Below the pieces are notes generated by a model. It saw only the letters and a list, made by a program, of their open reading frames with translations, searched no databases and was not told the origin of the DNA. From Sindora glabra (lineage: Eukaryota; Streptophyta; Magnoliopsida; Fabales; Fabaceae): a DNA stretch of 64,000 nucleotides. Below are positions 50,788-60,482 of this stretch, piece after piece. The first letter of the stretch is position 1. Every line of letters starts with the position of its first letter. Position numbers and translations under genes: made by a program. The stretch covers positions 27,035,150-27,099,149 of the forward strand of contig CM035233.1 in assembly GCA_020226215.1 (NCBI GenBank), in the 5' to 3' direction.

Positions 50788-51984
50788 TTAGTCTGGAGCT
50801 GCCATTAGTGGTGGCCCGACAACATAATGCTTCAATATTTGGCCATTAACTTTGAAACTGCCGATGCCTTCACTCCAAATTTTCACTGTTCCAAATAGGT
50901 AAACCTTTCTCATAAGATATGGTCCAGTCCACCTTGTCTTGAGCTTTCCGGGAAATAACTTAAATCTTGAACTGAACAACAACACTAGATCTCCTTCATG
51001 GAATTCCCGTCGGAGGATACGCTTGTCATGCCAAGCCTTTGTTCTTTCCTTATATATCTTGGCATTGTCGTAGGCTTCATTTCTCAATTCTTCAAGCTCA
51101 AGGAGCTGAAGCTTTCTCTTCTCCCTAGCAGATTGCAAATTGAAGTTAAGCAACTTGATTGCCCGATATGCTTTGTGTTCGACCTCTACTGGCAGATGGC
51201 AATGCTTCCCATAAATGAGTCTAAATGGTGCCATACCAATGGGAGTCTTAAAAGCAGTTCGGTAGTCCCATAAAGCATCATCCAACTTGAGTGACCAATT
51301 CCTCCTTGATCTAGACACAATCTTCTCCAATATGTTCTTGATTTCTCTATTGGAAAGCTTCACTTGCCCACTGGTTTGAGGGTGATACGAAGTAGAGATC
51401 TTATGGGTTATTCCATACCCTTTCAAGAGTGATTGGAATTGATGGGCAATGAAGTGAGAGCCTCCATCACTGATGACAGCTCTAGGTATCCTAAACCTAG
51501 GAAACAACACCTTCTTGAAAAATCGAACCACAGCTTTTGCATCATAAGTCCGAGTGGCAATTGCTTCCACCCATTTGGAAACATAGTCAACCACCACAAG
51601 TATATATCTGTTGCTGCAAGAAGGTGGGAATGGTCCCATGAAATCAATTCCCCAGACATCAAATATTTCAACTTCCAGAATGTTGTTTAGAGGCATCTCA
51701 TGTCTTTTTGATATATTACCAACCCTTTGGCATTGGTCACAAGAAGTGACATAATGGTGAACATCCTTAAAAAGAGTCGGCCAATAAAAACCTGCTTGTG
51801 TAATCTTCGCAGCTGTTCTTGAAATGCCAAAGTGTCCTCCATATGGAGAGGAGTGACAATAGAATAGAATGCTGGCAATTTCTTCCTCAGGCACACACCT
51901 TCTAAACAGGCCATCTGCACATCTTCTATACAGGAGAGGTTCATCCCAAAAGTAATGTTTCACTTCTGCTAAGAACTTCTTTTT
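50788..51984 (-). pseudogene. Athila integrase domain, catalytic Glu replaced by Lys
   Basis: Open from the stop at 51985-51987 to the stop before 50788. Numbering residues from 51963: a zinc-binding HHCC region at about 36-80 (CHSSPYGGHFG ... CDQC); catalytic Asp 107 (WGIDFMG) and Asp 166 (VISDGGSHF); then, exactly 35 residues later, Lys 202 (SGQVKLSNREI) where the DD35E glutamate belongs (codon AAG at 51360-51358). A C-terminal domain with GDLVLLF, KLKTRWTGPY and FKVNGQ.LKHY follows, without chromodomain. It would insert the DNA copy into the genome. With Lys at the metal-binding position it should be inactive even if translated. It is otherwise well conserved. Confidence 0.92.
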
Positions 51985-52140
51985 CTATTGATACCCCGCA
52001 TTCGGAGGTAAAACACCGCTCACAATGTAATTCACATAGTCTGCAAACCATGGGATGGCTGAAGAAGAGACAACCAACAGATAGTCATCAGGAAGGGAAT
52101 CGTTTATTGGCATCTCCTTATCTTCCTCATCTCTTAACTC

Positions 52141-53841
52141 TTACGTCAATCTAGAAAGGTGATTAGCCACAACATTTTCAGTACCCTTCTTATCTCGAAT
52201 TTCTAGATCGAATTCTTGTAACAAAAGAATCCATCTTATTAGACGAGGTTTAGCTTCCTTCTTGCTTAAAAAGTACCGGATGGCTGCATGATCCGTGAAA
52301 ACTATCACCTTGGAATCCACCAAATAGGATCGGAACTTGTCAACTGCATAAACTACCGCAAGAAGTTCCTTTTCGATTGTGGCATAGTTCAGTTGAGCTT
52401 TATCCAAAGTCTTGCTGGCATAGTATATGGCATGAACTTTCCTATCCTTCCTTTGGCCAAGTACCGCTCCTATTGCATAGTCGCTAGCATCGCACATCAC
52501 CTCAAATGGTAGATTCCAATCTGGTGCTTGCATGATTGGGGCGGAAATCAAAGCTTTCTTTAACCAGCAAAATGCATCCAAACAGTCTTGATTAAAATCA
52601 AAAGGAACATTTTTAGCTAGTAGGTTAGTTAAAGGTTTGACAATTTTAGAGAAATCCTTAATGAAACGTCGGTAGAAACCGGCGTGTCCTAGAAAACTCC
52701 TCACTCCCTTTACAGAAGTTGGGGGAGGTAATTTCTCTATGATGTCCACCTTGGCCTTGTCTACCTCAATACCATGCTCAGATACTTGATGGCCAAGGAC
52801 AATTTCTTCTCTTACCATAAAATGGCATTTCTCCCAATTGAGAACTAAATTTACCTCCTCACATCTTTGCAACACTTGAGATAAATTAGTCAAACAATTA
52901 TCAAAGGAAGTACCATAAACAGAAAAATCATCCATAAAAACTTCCATGATATTTTCAATAAAATCAGAGAAGATAGCCATCATACAACGCTGAAATGTAG
53001 CAGGAGCATTACACAAACCAAAAGGCATTCTCCTATATGCAAAAGTACCATAAGGACAAGTAAATGCGGTCTTTTCCTGATCATTTGGATGTATAGGAAT
53101 TTGGAAGAAACCAGAATAACCATCCAAATAACAGAAATGTGAATGCTTAGCTAACCTTTCTAAAGTTTGATCAATGAAGGGAATAGGGAAATGGTCTTTT
53201 CGGGTTGCCTTGTTCAATTTCCTGTAATCTATACACATTCTCCAACCCGTAACAATCCTAGTGGGAATTAGCTCATTATTTTCATTTTTTACCACAGTTA
53301 ACCCCCCTTTCTTAGGAACATGTACCGGGCTAACCCACTGACTATCTGAAATTGGGTAAATTACCCCAGCATCTAGCAATTTCACTATTTCCTTTTTTAC
53401 AACTTCTTTCATATTAGGGTTCAACCTTCTTTGATGTTCAATGGAGGGCTTATTATTTTCCTCCATCAATATCCTATGCATGCATATTGAAGGACTAATC
53501 CTTTTCAAATCAGAAATTGTATACCCCAAAGCCTTTCTATGAGATCTAAGCTGCCTAAGTAATTTTTTTGTTTCAAGAGTAGTTAGATTTGCATTAACTA
53601 TCACAGGATAAGTGGAGTGGGGTCCTAGAAACTCATACCTGAGGGTAGATGGGAGAGGTTTCAGTTCTACCTTAGGTGGTGTTTCTTCCTCAGTGGTGGT
53701 ATTGTTGGACTCCACTTCTAATGATTCAATTGCTGCTTCAGGGAGGGGAAGTGATGGGCTTGCTTCCAAAAACTCTGCATATGCAGCAGTTTCCTCATTT
53801 TCAATCACTCCATTTGTGACTAGACATGCTTCAAGTGGATC
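52141..53841 (-). pseudogene. Athila reverse transcriptase and RNase H
   Basis: A 555-codon open stretch between in-frame stops at 53842-53844 and 52141-52143. Residues about 120-320 are RT: VHVPKKGG, RMCIDYRKLNKATRKDHFPI, YLDGYSGFFQIPI, FTCPYGTFAYRRMPFGLCNA and the active site FMDD (52938-52927), the usual form in this lineage. Residues about 430-550 are RNase H with acidic residues in CDASDYAIGAVL, IEKELLAV and VFTDHAAIRYFL. The enzyme copies element RNA into DNA and degrades the template. All visible catalytic residues remain. The breaks are the flanking stops and a further TAG at 51985-51987 in the linker (51988-52140) to integrase, all in the same frame. Confidence 0.94.
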
Positions 53842-55008
53842 TTAGAGGCACCCCTTTAGAAGGGTTTCTTTCACAGCTTTGTCTAGCACATCTACCCTGC
53901 ATATGGAATCTTCACAAACAGGTAATTTAATTGATTCATTCAAATTAAATTTAACTTTTTCATCCCCAACAGATAATGAAAGTCTTCCATTTTTGACATC
54001 AATTAAAGCACCCGTAGTGGCTAAAAATGGTCTACCCAAAATGATAGGGATTTGTGAATCCTCTTTCATTTCAAGCACAACAAAATCAACTGGTATGAAA
54101 AACTTACCAACCTTGATAGGTATATCCTCAAGAATACCTACTGGATATTTCACTGAACGGTCGGCTAGTTGAAGAGAAATTGTGGTGGGCTTCATCTCTT
54201 CTATATTCAGTCTCCTTGCAACCGACAGTGGCATGAGGCTCACACTTACTCCTAAGTCACACAATGCCCGATCAATAGGAACATTTCCAATCACACAAGG
54301 AATGGAGAAGCTGCCTGGGTCCTTTAGCTTAGGAGGTAGTTTATTCTGGATGATGGCACTACACTCCTCCGTTAGGGCTACAGTTTCATGCTCCTCTAAC
54401 TTCCTTTTGTTTGAGAGAATGTCCTTCAAGAATTTTGCATATGATGGCATTTGTGAAAAAGCATCAGTGAAGGGAATATTTATATACAGCTTCTTCAATA
54501 CTTCCAAGAACTTTCCAAACTGCTTATCAAGTTTAGCCTTTACTAGTCTTTGAGGATAAGGGATAGGCGCTTTGTAAGGTTCTGGAGGAACATATTTTGA
54601 CTTTTCAGGTAATTCCCCTTCTTTCACTTCAGCATCATTAGGAATTGAGGCCTTTTTGCCTTCTTTCTGCTCTTCCCCCACACTTATCTCTTCTTCACCT
54701 TCTTGAGTGGCATTTGGATCCTTCAATAGCCTTCCACTCCTAAGAGTTATTGCCTTACAATGCTCCCTAGGATTTGATTCAGGTTGAGTAGGGAGTTGAC
54801 CAAAAGCTCTAGAAGAAGATGCAGAAGCTTGTTGAGCTATTTGAGTTTCTAGCATTTTTCCATGTGTGGCTAATGAATTAACTTTGGAGGACAGTTGCCT
54901 AATGGAATCTTCCATGGCTCTACCATGCTGTCTAAACTCTTCATTAGTTTTCTCTTGGGAAATGAGAAATTTCTCCAAGAGGCCTTCTAACTTAGCAGTG
55001 GAAGAGGT
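53842..55008 (-). pseudogene. Athila gag C-terminal region and aspartic protease
   Basis: Open between in-frame TAA codons at 55009-55011 and 53842-53844, in the same frame as the upstream knuckle region and downstream RT. The first ~50 residues look coiled-coil (FLISQEKTNEEFRQHGRAME). Next are KAITLRSGR, typical of this lineage, and an acidic linker. The protease lies at about residues 220-345: IPCVIGNVPIDRALCDLGVS and then SLMP, with the catalytic Asp at 54258-54256, and PIILGRPFLATTGALIDV. The active site reads DLGV where the lineage usually has DLGA (codon GTA, 54249-54247). It would process the polyprotein. The Ala-to-Val change may weaken it; the stops kill it. Confidence 0.88.
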
Positions 55009-55011
55009 TTA

Positions 55012-56215
55012 AGCTGGTGGGGTGTATGGTCTTTGGTTTTGAAAATCGGGTGGTGGTGGTTTATTGGGAGTGGTTTGAGTGTTGTATGACTGGTTGGGCT
55101 TGTAGGATAGGTTTGGGTGGTTCCACCATGATGGATTGTAGGTGTTTCCAAATGGTTCATTCGGATTCTTCTGTCCAAACTCACTATTATGCACATAGTT
55201 CACTTGCTCAGTAAAATCCTGGCCCAATGTACACTCAGTTGCCATATGACCTGTAATACCAAAAATCTCACAAGGAAGGTCAGTAGCATCTGTTGCATTT
55301 ACACTGTTAACTTGAAATTTATCAAACTTAGCCATAAGTGCATCTACTTTGCTACCTAGACTTCCTAGTGCATCTACCTTAGTTGACAAATGATTAAAAG
55401 CATCCAATTCATACTTACCTGGAGCTTTCCTTGAAGATCCCTCTCATTCGACCATTGGTAATGGTTCAAAGCCATATCTTCAATCAACTCATATGCTTCA
55501 TCCAACCTTTTGTTCATCAAAGCACCTCCAGCAGCAGCATCCACAGTAACCTTAGTATTGTAGTTCAAACCATTGTAAAAGGTATGAAGAACTAGCCATT
55601 TTTCTAACCCATAATGTGGACATAGCCTCAATAGTTCCTTGTATCTATCCTAAGCATCAAATAGAAATTCCCCTTCTCTCTGAGAAAATGTAGTGATTTC
55701 ATTCCTTAATTGAGCAGTCTTGCTTGGAGGAAAATATTTTGATAGAAAAGCCCTCAGTAGCTCTTCCCATGTTGTGATAGATCCTGCTGGTAGAGAGTGC
55801 AACCAAGCCCTTGCTCTATCCCTCAAGGAGAATGGGAAGAGTCTAAGCTTGATAGCATCCGTGCTACACCATTAATCTTGATTGTATCACAGTATTCTAA
55901 GAAAATCTGGATATGGAGGTTAGGATCCTCCATTGGTAGTCCACCAAACTGGTTTTGCTGCACCATAGACAAAAGAGCTGGCTTCAATTCGAAATTATTA
56001 GCCTCAACTGCAAGCCTTCTTATACTGGATTGAAGCCCAGTGGCGTCGGGTGCTACAAATTCTCTAAGTGATCTGTTATCCATGTCTTCAACTACTGGTT
56101 CAAGGTCAATTGTTTCTTGGATATGTACTGATTTTTGCTCTCTCCTTCTCCTAAGCAGAGTTCTTTCAATCTCTGGGTCTAAGTCAAGAATTCCTTCAAG
56201 ACTTCTCCTTCGCAT
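55012..56215 (-). pseudogene. Athila gag (capsid and zinc knuckle) with one stop and two frameshifts
   Basis: ATG at 56215-56213 (MRRRSLEGILDLDPEIERTL). The capsid region (retrotransposon gag fold) includes FGGLPMEDPNLHIQIFLEYC. A 1-bp deletion near 55,865-55,860 changes frame, after which LRLFPFSLRDRARAWLHSLP and FLSKYFPPSKTAQLRNEITT follow. A TAG replaces the expected Trp at 55650-55652. A second 1-bp deletion near 55,440-55,430 shifts frame again into APGKYELDAFNHLSTKVDAL. The single zinc knuckle reads CEIFGITGHMATEC: CX2CX4HX4C spacing, but Phe stands in place of the second Cys (codon TTT, 55263-55261). Gag packages the RNA. This copy can make neither full Gag nor a normal knuckle. Confidence 0.88.
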
Positions 56216-56383
56216 ATACAAAGATTTTCTGTAAAAAGAGTAGGTAATACTCGAACAGAACAAAGTAAGAAAGAAATACTATAAAAATAAGAAAATCAGA
56301 ACAAGATGAATTAAGAACTAAAAGAAAATGAATTGCCTAGTCTAATTCACTCAAAACTTTCTGTTAATATCAACCAGTTGTAA
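56216..56383 (-). other. Athila 5' leader between PBS and gag
   Basis: About 170 bases without coding signal; position of the packaging leader. No splice donor was identified with confidence. Confidence 0.6.
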
Positions 56384-56401
56384 TCCCCGGCAACGGCGCT
56401 A
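56384..56401 (-). promoter_or_regulatory. Primer binding site, tRNA-Asp type
   Basis: The plus strand reads TCCCCGGCAACGGCGCTA, which equals the 3' end of plant tRNA-Asp (TCCCCGGCAACGGCGCCA) with one mismatch. It begins six bases inside the 5' LTR boundary. A tRNA-Asp-type PBS is common in Athila elements. Confidence 0.88.
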
Positions 56402-56407
56402 AAAACT

Positions 56408-57886
56408 TGATGTGATCCCACAAGTGCACGGGTTAAGTCGAGTTATAGTATAAAAGATATCGTCTCCACAGGGATTGAACGTTGAATACTAACTGAATTT
56501 CAAGGAAAATTATCTAGGCGTATCGATTGATATTAGGAATTAAGGATAAAAGGGTAAAACAGAGCTTAGTTATAAAAAAAGTTTAATTCAATGAAACGAA
56601 AGCGTACTTAGCTTAAGGTTCCCTTGTACATTTCATTATGGAATGAATATAATCCTCTAACTTAGTTTACTGTTAATTTAGATTGCTGGATTACAAAAAA
56701 TAAGCTATACCTCATTGCAAGGCTACTAGCTACTAACCAAAAGATTAAGTGCCCAGAATTTCTCTAGTAATCACTCATTTAGGTTGCATTAACATTGCTT
56801 TAGAATCCATTTTCAGACATTTCATCCTGTGCAAAAGAATCCAATTAGCTTAATTCCTAAGTCTAATTGATATTCCCAATGATCATGCAAGGTTCGATTA
56901 ATTAATTGGTCATTTCAACCTAAAATTAATTAATCCATAACACAAATCCAATATTCCGGAAGTACTGGTTTGTTCAAGTATAAAATAGCATAATCAAATC
57001 ATAAATCAACAGTAAATCAAACTAGATTATATAAAATTCAATTCCATAAATTCATGAACAAGTTCACCCAAGCTGAGCACAAGGGTTTAGTGTGAAAGCA
57101 TTACAAAATTAGAAGAAAACCAGAAAACAGAGAGGGAATTCAAACAATTCATGAAGCTCTACAAATTCCTTGCTTGAATCTTCAATCCTTTGCTTGAATC
57201 CACGTTAGAGGTTGCCCTTGGTGAGTTTGGGTCTCTCCTAGGGTTTCTTCCAGCAGCTCCTCTTTTAATTTTTAGTTTCTCCTCCTCCCTTTTCAAAATT
57301 TCGCGTAAAACTTATATGGAAAATGTACACGGGGTTCGACACGGCACGTGTTCTACCCCGTGTTTCTCAGCGAAAGTTGAGTAGCATGATACACGGGGTG
57401 CGACACTGCCCGTGTTTACTTGCGAAGTGTCAAGCAGTATGGTACATGGGGTATGACATGTCCCATGTTTTACCCCGTGTTCTTCTGCGAAAGCTGGTCA
57501 GCATGGTACACGGGGTGTGACACTCCCCGTGTTTATCTTAGAAGTGAAGGGCAATATGATACACGGGGTATGACACGTCCCGTGTTTTACCCCGTATTCT
57601 TCTCTGAGCAATTCAGTGAAGCCTCGAAGCATTCCAGAAGGATACACGGCCTTCCACACGGGGTTCCCATACCCCGTGTTCTTTGTCAGGTGGGCAAATT
57701 TGCTTCAATTCTCCACAATTTGCATGATTTTGCCTCCGGATTCTTTTCTAATGCTCAAATGTGTCATTTCAAAACCTGAAAATAAAATATCGAGCATCTA
57801 AGTATCCTTTTCAAATAATTTGCACAAGATACTAAGTAAATATGTGATGAAACACATAGAAATTAAGTGCAATTGTGCATTTATCA
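56408..57886 (-). repeat. 5' LTR of the Athila element (1,479 bp)
   Basis: The plus strand starts TGATGTGATCCCACAAG and ends GTGCATTTATCA, with the PBS adjoining. It keeps the CATATAA box (57318-57312, minus strand), which would lie downstream of the hairpin array at 57322-57690 in the direction of transcription. Confidence 0.95.
57322..57690 (-). repeat. Hairpin array in the 5' LTR U3
   Basis: Units start at about 57325, 57390, 57443, 57507, 57560 and 57642, alternating 65 and 53 bp, so the two-unit period is 117-118 bp. Each has ACACGGGG-like and CCCCGTGT-like arms (for example ACACGGGGTGTGACACTCCC, then CGTGTT). Repeat-derived ORFs here (57323-57520, 57420-57779, 57616-57801) are not proteins. 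Confidence 0.9.
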
Positions 57887-58045
57887 CTAAAGTGTCCTCA
57901 TATTTTTAAAAATAGTACAACTCATGTAACTTTAAGTGTTAGTTATTTTATGTACCAATGTTTAAAATCTTACATTAAAAAAGGATGATAACTTTTTGAA
58001 GAACTGAAGTCTAAAGTGTCTTTGTATTTCTTTAGACATTGATTT
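57887..58045. repeat. ~125-bp minisatellite of the CACTA element, right part
   Basis: It resumes with CTAAAGTGTCCTCATATTTT and ATAGTACAACTCATGTAACTT and then CTAAAGTGTCTTTGTATTT about 123 bp later, continuing the array interrupted at 44803. Confidence 0.75.
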
Positions 58046-58400
58046 TTTATTTGAACTGATATAATAAATAGCACTTATTTACAAAAATACCATTGCATCA
58101 TTATATGTATTAGTGTTTAGTTCAATTAATGTTGATATATTGACATTAAAGGGAAAAATTATAGTAGTGTTAACTTCATATATAATGCTTAAAGATTGAT
58201 ATTAAGAAAATTTTGACAAAATTTAAATAAATAAATTTTAATTATAAAATTCAAATATTTTAATTATAAAAATATAATAATTAATTAACTAATTCAATTA
58301 ATACATTTTATAACAAAGTTTTAACTTATTTAAAATAATTTTATAATGAAATTGAATTAAACCATATTATGTGTTACTTAGTGATACTTGAGTGGTAAGG

Positions 58401-58905
58401 TTTTAATTTATTTATGGTATTTTATAATAAAAATTAAATATTTAATGTTATACATATACATTATTTGGTGATATTAGTATCTAAACTATAAACAATGGAA
58501 GTGAACATGTAAGAAAAAATGCAAAACGACTAAGTAAATAGAAAGAACAAAAAATAGCATACCTACTATGAAAAGTGATAATGGTTAAAAATAAAATAAG
58601 TAGTTAAATAATTTAATTAGATTTATTCTTTAACTTATTTAAAATATATCTATAATAAAAAGAAAATATATTTTGTTATATTTATATTATTTAGTGATAT
58701 TAAAATCTAAGTTATAAATAATAATAGTTAACATGAAAATAAATGCAAAACCAAAGAATAAAAAAGAAACAATATGCAAACTATAAGATAATAAAAGTTA
58801 AAAATTAAAAATATGTAATTAAATTAAAATTTTAACTTATTTAAATATTTTTATCATAAAAATAAGATATACTGTCTTATATTTATATTATTTGATTGTT
58901 ATGCA
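58401..58905. repeat. ~200-230-bp degenerate tandem repeat
   Basis: Units start with TTTAA(C/T)TTATTTA at about 58401, 58629 and 58831. The first two share a TATATTATTT(A/G)GTGATATTA block, (C/T)TA(A/G)(A/G)(C/T)TATAAA and ATGCAAAAC. The third is partial. AT-rich, non-coding. Confidence 0.6.
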
Positions 58906-59972
58906 CACTAGAATTAAAAAAATTGATTTCAATAATTTATTTTGTATTAAAGAGATTTAAGGAGAGAATAATGGTAGAACATTAACAATAATATTTGGAA
59001 ATTTCAAAAATCTCACATTTGAAAATTTGAAAATTTTTAACTTCCTAAAGCCACTCTTAAGTAGCCATACAAAGAATAAGAATGATTAAATAACTTTTAA
59101 ATGAAGGAAATGTTCATGATTTGTTTGTTAAGGGATTGTGTGAGCTTGCTAAATGTATAGGGAGCCAATTATGAATAACTTTGGTTGTAAGAATTTATAA
59201 AAAGGATTAATGAAAGAAGTGTGAAAAATTTGAAACATTGTACAACTATTTTCCCTCACTTTGCCCTTTTTGGTAGCCATCACACTTTAATCCTTATAAA
59301 ATACCCTCTCATCTCCCTCTTCCCTTATTTACTATACCTACAAGCCTTAACACTCTTTAACTAATTAAGAAAAAGAAAGAGCCTAATCATGCCTTCATTC
59401 TTTCCCCTTATAAGGTACTAAACTTACAAATTTTCAACCTTTAAAGAATTTATTCTTCAAAGTTTGTCTATTTCTTCCTCTTTTGCCATATCTTAATTTG
59501 GTTTTGGATGAAGAAAATTTGATAAGTTATACCTTGACTAAAAAATCTTTGCTTTGATGTTTAGAGCCCCCACTCATTTCAATTGCTACCTAAGTTCCTT
59601 CCTTTAAGAATTATGAGCAACATCATATCCAAACTTTAACTTGAATTCATCATTCATCATTTTTATTTCATATTAGCTCATATAAGGTTTTCTTAAAGGA
59701 ATTTATGTGAATTTATGTTTTAATCTTTAAATATAAAGTCTTATTCATGGATCATGTTGCATTTAACTATATATTATAAATTTTGGACTTGATAGTTAAA
59801 AATAGCTAATGAATAGTATTTTTTGTAAAATTTTTTGTAAAAATTCATGGAATAATCAATTATTTTAAACAAAGTTGCTCTTTAGGCTAACACAATTGAT
59901 TATGCAAAATAGAGTTGCTTTTTAAACTAATATAATCAATTATGTAATCAATTATTCTGAATAGAGTTGCTC
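58906..59972. other. AT-rich DNA, no gene seen
   Basis: No ORF of note and no recognisable motif. Near 59,860-59,960 it carries dispersed AATTGATTAT and AGAGTTGCT motifs that lead into the tandem duplication. Confidence 0.5.
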
Positions 59973-60258
59973 TTTATAATTGATTATATCTGAGCAGAGT
60001 TACTTTATAGACTTATATAATTAACTATATAATTGATTACACTTTATTCTCTCCATCAAATTTATATATTTCATGAATTTAAATTGCATTGTACCTTTTA
60101 AATTGCATTGTACCTTTTATAATTGATTATATCTGAGCAGAGTTGCTTTCTAGACTTATATAATTAACTATATAATTGATTACACTTTATTCCCTCCATC
60201 AAATTTATATATTTCATGAATTTAAATTGCATTGTACCTTTTATATGTATGATGTGAG
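59973..60258. repeat. 143-bp tandem duplication
   Basis: TTTATAATTGATTATATCTG at 59973 recurs at 60116. The two units are nearly identical (a few substitutions), suggesting a fairly recent event. Inside, AAATTGCATTGTACCTTTTA is itself duplicated (60081-60119). Confidence 0.85.
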
Positions 60259-60482
60259 GATAGATAATTTTAATATGAATAATTACGAACAAGATAAGTA
60301 TTTGAATGTGTTTATGATTATGAATTAAATGAATGTATAGGATTTGGCTTTATTATATCATATAAACTTAAATTATGAACTTCAATTTTGGATTAATATA
60401 TAGGTTAAGGCATTTGTTATTAGTCCATTAAATTTTGTTGCACATGAGTTTTTGATGATGTTAGGGTATTGATACTTATGTT

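Larger units (their letters stand above)
44804..57886 (-). mobile_element. Athila-type Ty3/gypsy LTR retrotransposon, 13.1 kb, complete in layout but inactive
   Basis: Reading on the minus strand: 5' LTR 57886-56408, tRNA-Asp-type PBS, gag, protease, RT-RNase H, integrase, a non-coding spacer with hairpin repeats, an Athila ORF-1 gene, a long 3' untranslated stretch, the PPT, and 3' LTR 46285-44804. LTRs start TGATAAATG and end CACATCA or CACGTCA. By hand alignment they differ at roughly 60 of 1,480 positions, nearly all transitions. The integrase has no chromodomain tail. Tat and Athila lineages share that lack; the ORF downstream of pol, the tRNA-Asp PBS and the ~13-kb size fit Athila. The 7-bp CTAAAGT (44797-44803 and 57887-57893) flanks it. 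Multiple stops, two frameshifts and a catalytic integrase substitution show that it cannot transpose by itself. Confidence 0.93.
43271..58169. mobile_element. Non-autonomous CACTA element interrupted by an Athila retrotransposon
   Basis: The left end is CACTACTACAAATTTATCC. The complement of the right end is CACTACTATAATTTTTCCC, and both continue CTTTAA-like. It is flanked by the 3-bp duplication TTA (43268-43270 and 58170-58172), the size typical of CACTA transposons. Without the Athila insertion (44804-57886) and one copy of its 7-bp direct repeat the element is about 1.8 kb, has no transposase, and consists largely of tandem repeats (about 146 and 125 bp). It would depend on transposase from an autonomous relative. 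The ORF at 43710-44006 has no recognisable domain. Confidence 0.85.

Noticed and set aside
57323..57801. Overlapping ORFs with repeated YPVFF- and TGCDTPRV-like phrases, also at 26053-26412, 27732-28103 and 45585-45851, as a repeated small protein
   Set aside because: They come from translation of the GC-rich hairpin array. They occur on both strands and in several frames, and they run out of the array without any domain.
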